The position numbers and the translations under genes are program-made. Of a stretch of 64,000 nt of DNA, positions 10,439-22,000 are shown in pieces; within the stretch, counting starts at the first letter, position 1; each line of letters begins with the position of its first letter. The stretch is from assembly GCF_003202405.1 (NCBI RefSeq), contig NZ_QJHL01000003.1, forward strand, positions 186,001-250,000. The letters run 5' to 3'. Under the pieces are notes generated by a model. It was not told where the DNA came from. It was given only the letters and a program-made list of their open reading frames with translations, and did no database searches. Source of the DNA: Flavobacterium hydrophilum. Lineage in GTDB: Bacteria > Bacteroidota > Bacteroidia > Flavobacteriales > Flavobacteriaceae.

Positions 10439-10446
10439 AAAAATAC

Positions 10447-10481
10447 TAAAAATCCAATAAAGAAATTTATGGGATTTTTTT
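10447..10481 (+). terminator. intrinsic terminator
   Basis: An AAAAATCCAATAAA / TTTATGGGATTTTT hairpin with T-run follows 9 bases after the stop codon of the short T9SS gene. Confidence 0.75.
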
Positions 10482-10699
10482 ATGCGCATTTTTACAAAAG
10501 AAGGGTAATTCTTATTTTTTTATTCTTCTTCTTAGTTAGTTTTTTGAGTTAATCTTAAAATCATTAAAGTTAATACTTTCAGAAGATTAGCGGTATTTTA
10601 GATGGCATTTTACTGTAGCTTTTAGAATTTAAAAAAGTACAATTGATTTTTATGGCAGTTTTTTATAACAGGAAATACTTAACCTAATATTAAATTAAA

Positions 10700-13600
10700 A
10701 TGAAAAATATATACATAACAATAGGCTTTTTTTTAATTTTTGTATATTCATTTGGACAATCGGCAAGTAATTATACATTTACAGCAGTTCAGGGAAATTA
10801 TATTCCGCTGACCGGAGTTCCCGGGGTTACGGATACCTCACTGGGTGCAACTGATGATAACAATATTTCAACTGCTATTGCATTGCCTTTTACATTTATT
10901 TTTGCGGGAACGGCTTATACTTCTGTTAGGGTTTCCTCAAATGGTTTCCTGTCTTTTTCGGCAGCAGCAACAGATTCTAATACCAATTCTCAGGCAAATG
11001 CAGAAACCAGAAAACCCGTTTTATTCCCTTTGTGGGATGATTTAAAATGTAATGTTAAACCAAGATATATAACAACCGGTATTGCCCCACATAGGAGATT
11101 TAAAGTAGAATGGCTTCAGCAAAGCTGGAATAACGGAGTGGCCGGAGATGTAATTTCTTTTCAGGTATGGCTGTTTGAAACTACCAATGTTGTTGAATTT
11201 CTTTATAATCAGGGAGCCGTAGCGGCTAATACCGCCTCATCAGGTGGTGCATCAATAGGTATATATGATGGAGCCAGTAAATATTTGACATTGAGCAATG
11301 CTTCAGGAACTCCTATAGCACAATCAGATGTTTTTACAACAGATATTGCAACTAAGCCGTCCACGGGACAGATTTACAGATTTACTCCTCCTGTTGCGGC
11401 AGGATTAGATGCTAATAATTATTGTTTTTCAGCAAGTTCAAGGACATACGATAGTTTATTGTCTGCTACAGATGTACCGGGTTTAGCAGCAAGTTCAGAT
11501 GATGCGCTTTCAAATACGGTTGCATTACCATTTACTTTTAACTTTGCAGGATCTTTTTATTCAAATATTAGGATTTCCAGTAATGGATGGGTGACATTTG
11601 CGTCACCTAATCCAACAGCAGCACAAAATTACACCAATAACGTGTTGAATGCTAGTGTGATAAAGCCGGCGTTATTTGCATTGTGGGATGATATTGAACT
11701 TACTATAATTCCAAAATATGTAACTTCAGGAACCGCACCGAACAGGATTTTCAAGATTGAATTTTCCAAACAGAAATGGGATTATAATGGACCAAATGAT
11801 GCCATTTCTTTTCAGATATGGTTATATGAAAAAAGCAATACTATAGAATATATTTATAAACAGGGTGCCGGAGCATTGAGACTCCCATCTGCTACAATAG
11901 GTATATATGACACAAATGGAAAATATTTGCTCCTTAACGATGTGAGCGCAAGTCCGACTACAACATCCAGTGCTTTTATATTTACTCTTGCAGCAAAACC
12001 TGCAAATGGGCAGGTATATAAATTTTCACCTCCTCCCACAATTTCGTATCCCGGAAATGCATTTATAGCAACTGGTAAGGTTGGTGCCACTCAAACCGGA
12101 CCTACAGGAGGAACTTATTCAGCAACTCCCTCAGGGTTAGTTTTTGTGAGTACAAGTACAGGAGAAGTAGATTTGACGGCTAGTGCGGGTGGTACCTACA
12201 CAATAACGTATAGTGTGGCAGGATGTGCCAGTGCCACAGCTGAGATGACCATATTTTCATTATTGCCTCAGCCAGTTGCAACTATCGTAGATGCTACTTG
12301 TTCCAGTGCTTCTGACGGTAGTATTACGGTCACCAATATGAATAATGCTGTAAGTTTTCAAAAAGCAGATAATGATTATATTGATTTAGGATCTCAAATG
12401 CTTTCTAATCGAAGTGCTTTTACAATTGAAGGATGGATAAAGTTTAATTTAGCTGATATCACCGGAAGAACAAGTTTGTTTGGACAGAATAATGCTATTG
12501 AATTAGGCTTTGCAAATTCAACAACTATTGAGTTGTGGACAAATGCGTCTGGTATAGCAACAGCTCCACTGCCGGCTTCTTTAGGAAATGGTCAATGGCA
12601 TCATATAGCAGCTACTGGAGATGGAACACGAATCAGGATATATATTGATGGTGTCAGTGCAACTGTTACTGGTGGCGTAACAACTACTTCTAATTATGGT
12701 GCTTCTGCGTTTACCACTAAAATTGGCAGTCGCGTCTTTAATGACGCATTAGGAGAATCATTTAGTGGTGATGTGTTAAAAGTAGGATTTTATAATACAG
12801 CACTTTCACAATCCCGAATCACGAGTCTGGCTTTTGGACCAACAACGTATTCAGGAGTAGAATCGGGCATTGTTGCAGGCTATAATTTTTTCGATGGTAC
12901 AGGGACAATATTAACGTCAACCCCTGTAGGTAATAATGGAACATTCCAGAGTTCTCCTGTATGGTCAGATCCTTACGCATATGTCTGGCAAAAACTTCCT
13001 AGTACAGCTGTTTTTGCAACTTCAAAAAATATAACTGGTCTGACTCCGGGAGACTACAGAGTAACAGTGTCGTTGATAGGTGTGACTAGCCCAAATGCTA
13101 AAACTTTTACCGTGGGATCAGCAAGTACCGTAACGGCCGCTGCAGGAACAGGTGCAAATTGTACCACTACAATCAATGCTAATTGGGGATCAGTAGCCGG
13201 AACCACAAGTTATATATTAGATGTAGCTACAGATGCCGCTTTTACCAGTTTTGTTTCAGGTTATAATGGTTTAAATGTTGGAGCCGTAACAACTTATGCT
13301 GTTACAAATGTTCCTCCCGGACCTGTTTATTACAGAATCCGCAGAAATACCAGTTGTGGTGTAAGTGCCAATTCTAATGTAATTGAATATCAAACATTAC
13401 AAGCTAAAACACCAGTTGCGACAGCTGCTGCCACATTATCTTGTACCAGTTTTACAGCCAATTGGAATGCAGTTGACGGAGCTAATGCCTATCATTTAGA
13501 CGTAGCTACAGATGCTGGTTTTACAGCCATACTTCCGTCTTACAACAGTTTAAACGTAGGTAATGTAACGAGTCTTGCTGTAACCGGATTAAGTTCTAAT

Positions 13601-15583
13601 ACTACTTATTATTACAGGGTACGTTCAAGAAATGCTGCCTGCGGTATGATGACGACTTCGTCTAATACCATTTCTATATTAGTGAGTACAGGTCCTACAG
13701 CTCCTGTTTTAGGAACAATTACTCAGGCGACATGTGCTAATCCGGAAGGTACTGTTGTGCTAAATGGTCTTCCTGCTGGAGAATGGACATTACAATTTTC
13801 AACAGGTCAGACTTATACAGGAAGCGGGACAAGTGTCACTATATCCAATCTGGCACCGAATAGCAATTTTACTGCTGCGGTTAAGACAGGTGCGTGTTAT
13901 TCTCCTAATTCAGCTAATATTGTACTGAATCCTTTAGTCGTTACCACATCAACATGGAATGGTTCTGGCTGGTCAAATCCACCATCAATTAATAATTACA
14001 TTGTTTTTACCGGAAATTATAGTTCAGGAGGAGATTTAAGTGGCTGTACCTGTACTGTGAATTCGGGGGTTTCTGTTACAGTAAACTCTGGACATACTTT
14101 TACCATCACCAATGCAGTTACAACTACGGGCGGAACACTAACTTTTGAAAACAATGCAAGTCTTGTACAGACAAACGATGTCAGCAATACTGGAAATATA
14201 GTTTATAAGAGAATTGCTCAACCAATGAAAAAATATGATTTTACTTATTGGTCTGCTCCGGTAGCTACTCAGGTTCTCAATGTATTGTCGCCAAATACGA
14301 GGTTTGATAAATATTTATCATACAATACAACAATAGATAATTGGGCGGAAGAGCTTCCGGCGAATAGTATGACAGTTGGTAAAGGATATTTAATCAGAAC
14401 ACCTGAGGCAGGGCTTCATGGTAATGGAGAAAATGTGGTTTTCCCTTATGCTCAGCAGCTTCAGTTTGTTGGTGTTCCTAATAATGGGGGTGTCTTTGGA
14501 GAAGAAATAACAGCTCTTACAGCAACGCGTTACTTTTTGATAGGAAATCCATTCCCATCTGCACTGAATGCAAATTCATTTTTATCAGCTAATAATACCA
14601 CTTTAGAAGGAACTATTTATTTTTGGACGCACAATACAGCAGTTGGACAAATTGGAACTACCATTGCATACTCAACAGATGATTATGCCTCTTATAACCT
14701 AACAGGTGGTGTAGGAATATCTGCAAAAAGTTCCCCTGGCCATAATGATAATCCATCTTTAGATTTGGGTAGAAAGCCAACAGGCTATATAGCTGCAGGA
14801 CAGTCCTTTTTTGTCGCTTCAAAAGCATCGGGAACAATTACATTCACAAATGGCATGCGTATAGCAGGGAATAATAATCAGTTTTTTAAACCAGCAAAAA
14901 CTTCAAATCAGGAAAGACATCGTTTATGGCTCGAATTAAGTAATAATCAAGGAGCTTATAAGCAAACATTAATAGGCTATATTGACGGAGCAACAGATAA
15001 TTTTGAAGATCAATTTGACGGAGTTAGCTTGGATGGTCATCCTTATGTAGATTTTTATAGCATCAATAATGATAAAAAACTGGTTATTCAGGGAAGGGCA
15101 TTACCTTTTGAAAATACTGACGTTGTGACCTTGGGATATAAAAGTACAATTGCCGGTAATTTTACTATAGGAATAAATCAGACAGATGGGGTTTTATCTA
15201 ATCAGGCAATATATCTCGAAGACAGATTAACTCAGACTGTCCATAATCTCCAAACTGGCAATTACACTTTTAATACGGCAATTGGAACCTTTGATGATCG
15301 TTTTGTTTTGAAATACAGTAATACAAATTTGGGCTCGGATGATTTTGAAAATAATAATAATTTGATTGTTACAGTTCATGATAAAGTCATTAAGATTAAT
15401 GCTGGGAATGATACTATTGATAAAATTTTTATATATGATATTTCGGGAAAATTGATTTACAAAAAAGATAAAATTAACAGTAATCCGTTTTCCACACAGT
15501 TAAATGTTGCAGAGCAGGTTTTATTAGTAAAAGTAATTTTAGAGAATGATCGTGAGGAAACACGAAAAATAATATTTAGGTAA
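10700..15583 (+). CDS. LamG/fibronectin-like T9SS type C-like surface protein
   Basis: 1627 residues. Signal peptide 1 to about 20 (IGFFLIFVYSFGQ). Residues about 22-235 and 236-440 are two copies of a domain with LPFTFIFAGTAYTSVRVSSNGF and LFPLWDD / LFALWDD motifs, a beta-rich unit common in Bacteroidota surface proteins. Residues about 553-713 are a LamG/concanavalin-like fold (FTIEGWIKF, GQWHHIAATGDG, IYIDGV), often carbohydrate binding. Two fibronectin type III-like repeats follow (about 808-900 and 903-997, each with LDVATDA). The common cluster module starts at STWNGSGW (about 1083), then YWSAPVATQ (about 1182) and the sorting segment at the end. The LamG domain suggests glycan binding on the cell surface; that is inference. 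Confidence 0.9.
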   Translation: MKNIYITIGFFLIFVYSFGQSASNYTFTAVQGNYIPLTGVPGVTDTSLGATDDNNISTAIALPFTFIFAGTAYTSVRVSSNGFLSFSAAATDSNTNSQANAETRKPVLFPLWDDLKCNVKPRYITTGIAPHRRFKVEWLQQSWNNGVAGDVISFQVWLFETTNVVEFLYNQGAVAANTASSGGASIGIYDGASKYLTLSNASGTPIAQSDVFTTDIATKPSTGQIYRFTPPVAAGLDANNYCFSASSRTYDSLLSATDVPGLAASSDDALSNTVALPFTFNFAGSFYSNIRISSNGWVTFASPNPTAAQNYTNNVLNASVIKPALFALWDDIELTIIPKYVTSGTAPNRIFKIEFSKQKWDYNGPNDAISFQIWLYEKSNTIEYIYKQGAGALRLPSATIGIYDTNGKYLLLNDVSASPTTTSSAFIFTLAAKPANGQVYKFSPPPTISYPGNAFIATGKVGATQTGPTGGTYSATPSGLVFVSTSTGEVDLTASAGGTYTITYSVAGCASATAEMTIFSLLPQPVATIVDATCSSASDGSITVTNMNNAVSFQKADNDYIDLGSQMLSNRSAFTIEGWIKFNLADITGRTSLFGQNNAIELGFANSTTIELWTNASGIATAPLPASLGNGQWHHIAATGDGTRIRIYIDGVSATVTGGVTTTSNYGASAFTTKIGSRVFNDALGESFSGDVLKVGFYNTALSQSRITSLAFGPTTYSGVESGIVAGYNFFDGTGTILTSTPVGNNGTFQSSPVWSDPYAYVWQKLPSTAVFATSKNITGLTPGDYRVTVSLIGVTSPNAKTFTVGSASTVTAAAGTGANCTTTINANWGSVAGTTSYILDVATDAAFTSFVSGYNGLNVGAVTTYAVTNVPPGPVYYRIRRNTSCGVSANSNVIEYQTLQAKTPVATAAATLSCTSFTANWNAVDGANAYHLDVATDAGFTAILPSYNSLNVGNVTSLAVTGLSSNTTYYYRVRSRNAACGMMTTSSNTISILVSTGPTAPVLGTITQATCANPEGTVVLNGLPAGEWTLQFSTGQTYTGSGTSVTISNLAPNSNFTAAVKTGACYSPNSANIVLNPLVVTTSTWNGSGWSNPPSINNYIVFTGNYSSGGDLSGCTCTVNSGVSVTVNSGHTFTITNAVTTTGGTLTFENNASLVQTNDVSNTGNIVYKRIAQPMKKYDFTYWSAPVATQVLNVLSPNTRFDKYLSYNTTIDNWAEELPANSMTVGKGYLIRTPEAGLHGNGENVVFPYAQQLQFVGVPNNGGVFGEEITALTATRYFLIGNPFPSALNANSFLSANNTTLEGTIYFWTHNTAVGQIGTTIAYSTDDYASYNLTGGVGISAKSSPGHNDNPSLDLGRKPTGYIAAGQSFFVASKASGTITFTNGMRIAGNNNQFFKPAKTSNQERHRLWLELSNNQGAYKQTLIGYIDGATDNFEDQFDGVSLDGHPYVDFYSINNDKKLVIQGRALPFENTDVVTLGYKSTIAGNFTIGINQTDGVLSNQAIYLEDRLTQTVHNLQTGNYTFNTAIGTFDDRFVLKYSNTNLGSDDFENNNNLIVTVHDKVIKINAGNDTIDKIFIYDISGKLIYKKDKINSNPFSTQLNVAEQVLLVKVILENDREETRKIIFR

Positions 15584-15608
15584 TTAGTTAGTTTGTGTTT
15601 AGGTAAAG

Positions 15609-15642
15609 ATCCGATAGTAATTATGCTATCGGATTTTTTTTT
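15609..15642 (+). terminator. intrinsic terminator
   Basis: ATCCGATAG (15609-15617) pairs perfectly with CTATCGGAT (15626-15634), followed by a run of T. It is related to the CCGATAG hairpins behind three other cluster genes. Confidence 0.9.
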
Positions 15643-15777
15643 ATTTTAATATCTGTTAGCTATTATTCAATAATTTTTAGAGTTAGACAAAAAATTATTA
15701 GTCTTATGAAACATTTTTTTAAATAATTATTTCTAATATTTTAAGTAAGATTTTACCTGTAAATATTATTTTTATTC

Positions 15778-15807
15778 AAAAAACACGTCTTTTTATCGTG
15801 TTTTTTT
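15778..15807 (+). terminator. second T-tailed hairpin in intergenic region
   Basis: AAAAAACACG pairs with CGTGTTTTTT around a 9-base loop and runs into T. It lies about 140 bases past the first terminator, so it either backs it up or ends a short transcript from between the two. Confidence 0.55.
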
Positions 15808-15831
15808 GTCTTTTATCGAATTCTTTGTTTT

Positions 15832-15865
15832 TTGTTAAAAAAGCCATTCAGAACTCTTATTTTTG
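15832..15865 (+). promoter_or_regulatory. promoter of the 16075 gene (TTG-N23-TATTTTTG)
   Basis: TTG at 15832-15834 and TATTTTTG at 15858-15865 are 23 bases apart. The surrounding bases (TTTGTTAAAAAA, AGAACTCTTATTTTTGT) recur almost unchanged at 23541-23575, ahead of the 23714 gene. Confidence 0.6.
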
Positions 15866-16074
15866 TTGCTTAATTAGCCCCAAACTAATTTAGCTTTTTG
15901 TTTTTTATTCATTATGTTTTGATTATCAGAACATCAAATCTGTTAACTACAGATTTAATTCAAATTAAGTTTAGGGCGACTAATAAAATTGATTTTTGAT
16001 AAAATAATATCAATCAAGGAAATCAATTTTAATAGAAAAATAAGTTTACTTTTTAAATTTAATCCGCCCCAAAC

Positions 16075-19000
16075 ATGATTAAAAAACTACTACTTCTTAT
16101 TCGTTTATTTTTTTCAAAACAAAATCAGAATACTTCAAAAGCCATTGCAACGAACTTATTTGGCAATAATGCTAAATGGCTTTGTTCTGTGTGCTTTTTT
16201 GTTTTTGTAAATTTAGCTTCCGGACAAATTGCACAACGTGGAACCGCTACATTCAATACTACTGGAAGTACTACTTTAACAATTACTAAGCCTACCGGAT
16301 TAGCCGTTGGAGATATCATGATTGCACAAATTATGCAAAGTGGGAATAATACTTTAACATCATCAGTTGGAGGAAATGCCACAAGCACTGGTTGGACTCT
16401 AATTGCAGGAACTGAGATAAGCACTAGTATTTCAAGTTATTCACGTGCCACTTTATTGTATAAAATTGCAACAAATACTGATGTTGCAGCTGCAAATTTC
16501 TCTTATACACTTGGTTCAAGTTCAGATGATGGTCAGGGAGCCATAATTGCTTTTTCAGGTGTCGATAATTCAAATCCTTTTGATGTGACACCAGGTACAG
16601 TATATACAAATGTAAATGATGACAGTACATTAAATGCTAATGCAATTACAACAACAACAGCTGGCAGTGCTGTAATTATGTTTGGCGCTGTACATAATAA
16701 TTATAATTTTTCAAATTGGACAACAGCAACCAGTCCGGGAACTTTAACAGAGCTCTATGATGAGGATTTTAATGCAGATATTGATACAGGAATTGGAGCT
16801 GCCTGGGCAATTAAAACTACTGCAGGATCAACTGGAGCAGGAAGTGCTTCTATATCCAATGATGATAAAAATGGGTCGATATTAATAGCATTAAGAAAAG
16901 CTCCACCAACTATTACAAGTTTTGGGGCCTCAAGCGGTTGTGTCGGAGGAAACATAACTATAAACGGAACAAATTTATCGGGTGCAACAGCGGCCAATGT
17001 AAAAATTGGAGGTACTCCAGTTACATCTATTACTACTAATAACGGAACAACAATAGTAGCTGTAATTGGTTCAGGTACTACCGGAACAGTTGAGGTTACC
17101 AGTTCAGCGGGTACAGTAACCAGCGCTGCTACTTTCACTGTAAATCCACAACCAACAGCAGCAAATGCCGGCCCTGATCAAGCGACGGGTGGTGGTTCTT
17201 TTACATTAGCTGCGAATACACCAACAGTAGGTACCGGGGTGTGGTCAATAGCGAGCGGACCAAGTACGTTGTTGAGTCAGTTTAGCAGTACTTCAAGTCC
17301 AACCGCTACATTTACTCCTGCAGTAGCTGGGACATATGTACTGAATTGGGCGATTAGTAATAGTTGTAGTACTTTTAATGATCAGGTTGTTGTTGCAAAT
17401 AATTGTGTAACGAACATGATTAGTAATTCTGATTTTAGTGGTGGTGCAACAGGCTGGACATTTGCAACAACATACGGTGATCGTGTTGAAACAAATTCTG
17501 AAAATACCTATTTCTCTAATGGAAGCTCATCTTTAACGGCTGAATTAGATTCTGAGGCATCACTTAGACAAGTTATGACAGTTATCCCTGGAGTCTCTTA
17601 TACAGTTAGTTTCCGTTATTCCCGAAGAGATAACGCCATTACCCCTGCAACAACAGGTGTAACGGTTAAAGTTACGGGAGGAGCTACAGATTTTACATCA
17701 ACAGGTTTTACAACAACCAGTACAATTTCTCAGATAGGTACTTATACTTTTACACCAACCAGTTCTTCAATAGGACTTGAATTTTATAATACTTTACATG
17801 GAGGCGTAACACTTGGAACCATTATAGATGATATCGTTTTAATACCAACTTCACAGGTTAATCCGTCTGCAACAACATCACCAAAAGGGGTTTTTAATAC
17901 CTTAATATCCTGTGGCGGAGTGGCTGTTCAATTAGATGTGGAAAATGTACCTGCTTCAGGAATTACATATGCATGGACAGGACCAGCAGGAGCAGTATTT
18001 TCTTCTACAACCATTAAAAATCCTACGGTAACGTTAACAGGATCTGGTGTTCAGCAAGTGTCAGTAACAACAACTACAGCAGCGGGCTGTTCAGGCAGTT
18101 CAATAACGTATATCAATGTAACTGCAGCTCCAACCATTACAGCACCAACAGCTAGTTCTGTTTGTAGTGGCAGCACTTATTCAAGTGGTGCTATCACATC
18201 AACCGGAACTACATTTAGCTGGAGTCGTGCAGCAGTTGCAAATATTAACGGAGGTGCTGCCGGAGCAGGGGGTACAGGTATAGCAAATGCTACTGGATTT
18301 ACTGAGGTGTTAACGAATTCTACTGCCAATCCTATTAATGTTACTTATGTTTTAACGCCAGGTCCCCCATCTTCTGGTTGTTCAGGAGTGCCTTATAATT
18401 TGGTGGTTACTGTCAATCCTACAGTGGGTATAACAATTACAGCTCCTACGGCTAGCTCTGTTTGCAGTGGCAGCACTTATTCAAGTGGTGCTATCACATC
18501 AACCGGAACTACATTTGACTGGAGTCGTGCAGCAGTTGCAAATATTAACGGAGGTGCAGCGGGAGCAGGAGGTACAGGTATTGCCAAGGCTACAGGATTC
18601 TCCGAAGTCCTTACCAATTCAACGTCTTCAGCTATAAATGTTACTTATGTTTTAACTCCAAAATCAGCTTCTGGCTGTTCAGGGACGCCTTATAATTTGG
18701 TAATTACAGTTAATCCTACAGTGGGTATCACAATTACAGCTCCTGTGTCTGGTTCTGTTTGCAGTGGAAGTACTTATTCAAGTGGTGCTATTACATCAAC
18801 CGGAACTACATTTGACTGGAGCCGTGCTGCAGTTGCAAATATTAACGCAGGTGCTGCGGGTGCTGGAGGTACAGGTATTGCCAAGGCTACAGGCTTCTCG
18901 GAGACTCTTACCAATTCAACGTCTTCAGCTATAAATGTTACTTATGTTTTAACTCCAAAATCAGCATCAGGCTGTTCAGGTACACCATATAATTTAGTTG

Positions 19001-22000
19001 TTACTGTCAATCCTACAGTGGGTATCACAATTACAGCACCAGCAGCTAGTTCTGTTTGTAGTGGAAGTACTTATTCAAGTGGTGCTATCACATCAACCGG
19101 AACTACATTTGACTGGAGCCGTGTGGCAGTTCCAAATATTAATGGAGGTGCAGCCGGAGCAGGTGGTACAGGTATTGCTAAAGCAACAGGATTCTCCGAA
19201 GTCCTTACCAATTCAACGTCTTCAGCTATAAATGTTACTTATGTTTTAACTCCAAAATCAGCATCAGGCTGTTCAGGGACGCCATATAATTTGGTAATTA
19301 CAGTTAATCCTACAGTGGGTATTACAATTACCGCTCCTACGGCTAGCTCTGTTTGCAGTGGTGGGACTTATACAAGTGGTGCTATAACCTCGACAGGAAC
19401 AACTTTTGACTGGAGCCGTGCAGGTGTTGCAAATATAAATGGAGGTGCAGCAGGAGCAGGAGGAACAGGTATTGCCAATGCCACAGGCTTCTCCGAAGTC
19501 CTTACCAATTCAACGTCTTCAGCTATAAATGTTACTTATGTTTTAACTCCAAAATCAGCTTCTGGCTGTTCAGGGACGACTTATAATTTGGTAATTACAG
19601 TTAATCCTACAGTGGGTATCACAATTACAGCTCCTGTGTCTGGTTCTGTTTGCAGTGGAAGTACTTATTCAAGTGGTGCTATTACATCAACCGGAACTAC
19701 ATTTGACTGGAGCCGTGCTGCAGTTGCAAATATTAACGCAGGTGCTGCGGGTGCTGGAGGTACAGGTATTGCCAAGGCTACAGGCTTCTCGGAGACTCTT
19801 ACCAATTCAACGTCTTCAGCTATAAATGTTACTTATGTCTTAACTCCAAAGTCGGCATCAGGCTGTTCAGGTACACCATATAATTTAGTGATTACTGTCA
19901 ATCCTACAGTGGGTATAACAATTACAGCTCCTGTGTCTGGTTCTGTTTGTAGTGGAAGTACTTATTCAAGTGGTGCTATCACATCAACCGGAACTACATT
20001 TGACTGGAGCCGTGCAGGTGTTGCAAATATTAACGCGGGAGCAGTCGGAGCAGGAGGTACAGGAATTGCTAAGGCAACAGGATTTTCCGAAGTCCTTACC
20101 AATTCAACGTCTTCAGCTATAAATGTTACTTATGTTTTGACTCCAAAATCAGCATCAGGCTGTTCAGGTACACCATATAATTTAGTTGTTACAGTTAATC
20201 CTACAGTGGGTATAACAATTACAGCACCTACTGCAAGTTCTGTTTGTAGTGGAAGTACTTATTCAAGTGGTGCTATCACATCAACCGGAACAACATTTGA
20301 CTGGAGCCGTGTGGCAGTTCCAAATATTAATGGAGGGGCAGCCGGAGCAGGAGGTACAGGCATTGCTAAGGCAACAGGATTCTCCGAAGTCCTTACCAAT
20401 TCAACCTCTTCAGCTATAAATGTTACTTATGTTTTAACTCCAAAATCAGCTTCTGGCTGTTCAGGTACACCATATAATTTAGTGATTACTGTCAATCCAA
20501 GACCAGCAGTCCCTACAGGTTCAGCCTTTCAGGTATTTTGTTCAGCGAGTTCACCAACAGTAGCTAATCTTACAGCTACAGGAACTGGAATAAAATGGTA
20601 CGACGCATCAAGCGGAGGAAATGAATTGACTGCAGCAACGGCCTTAATAAGTGGAAATCATTATTATGCTTCACAATCTACAGGTTGTGAGAGTACAACG
20701 AGATTAGATGTTACCGCAATGTTAAATGCCGCGCCTGTAATTACACCTAACAAGGTTGATGAGACTTGCCCTTCATCTAATAATGGGTCTATATCGCCAA
20801 CATTTTCTGGGGGTCTTGCTAATGTCAGATATATAAGACTAACTCAAAAATTTGACGATCCCGATGCCTGGTTGCAAGTTGCAGAAGTAAATGCTTTCGA
20901 AATTTTTACAGGAGAAAATGTGGCATTGAGTTCAAATGGTGCTAGCGCAGTTGCAAGTTCTGTCTATCTAAATGATATTCCTGGCAATGGTCCTGCACAG
21001 GCTATTGATGGAAATAGCGGATCTATATATCATAGCAATATACCAAATATCAATGAATATCTTGAAATAAGTTTGGCTTCGCCTAAAAATATCGATTATC
21101 TGCGAATTTATAATCGAAATGATTATTTTGGCTTTAGAGGTCAAAATATGTTACTGGAATTGTTAGACAATTCACATAATGTTGTCTATGCAAAAATGGT
21201 GGATTTAAGAGGAGGTGGAACCAATATTATAGATGTAAATGTGTTGGATGTTACATGGTCTGATACTGCAACGACATTAAACAGAACAGGTTTAGACTCC
21301 GGAAGTTATACTTTAAATTATGCAGATGCTGCCGGCTGTTCTGCAAGTACACCAATAACTATAACATCAATAAACCCAACCCCATCATCACCTACTATAG
21401 GTACAACAACTCATATCAATTGTACAGTAAATACAGGAAGCGTCGTATTAGAAGGTCTGCCAAGTGGTGACTGGACAATTAATCAAACAGGAGATGCTGC
21501 TGGAAGTTATGACAATACAGTTCCTAATACAACAAGTACAACTATTTCCGGGTTAGCGGCAGGGAGTTACACTTTTACAGTAACCAATGCCAATGGATGT
21601 CCTTCGGCGGAATCAGCTACAGTTACTATTCTCGATAATTTTAATACATGGAATGGTAGCAGCTGGAGTAGAGGGGTGCCGCCAAATGCTTCTATGAATG
21701 TTGTAATAGCAGCAGTAACTCCAAACTCTCCTTTTACGGCAGATTTAGTAGGTTGTGCTTTAACAATTAATAGTGGCGTAGTTGCAACAGTACCATCAGG
21801 AATAACATTAACAATTACCAATGAAGTAACAGTTAATGGTTCTTTAACATTTGAAAATAATTCCAGTTTGGTACAAATTAATAATCTGAACACTAACTCA
21901 GGACCTATAACCTATAAACGAACTTCCCAACTGATGAAGCTTTACGATTTTACCTATTGGTCTTCACCTGTTGAGAATCAAGTCTTGTATGATTTATCAC

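Larger units (their letters stand above)
15584..16074. other. 491-base intergenic region
   Basis: It contains the terminator of the upstream gene, a second T-tailed hairpin at 15778-15807, and a promoter at 15832-15865, leaving a leader of roughly 200 bases before the ATG at 16075. No ORF or tRNA is visible. The block between the two hairpins is AT-rich with no recognised function. Confidence 0.5.

Noticed and set aside
18130..20496. Evenly spaced 297-bp repeats that could be read as a CRISPR-like or satellite array
   Set aside because: The repeats are coding, in frame throughout, and the whole unit repeats without unique spacers.
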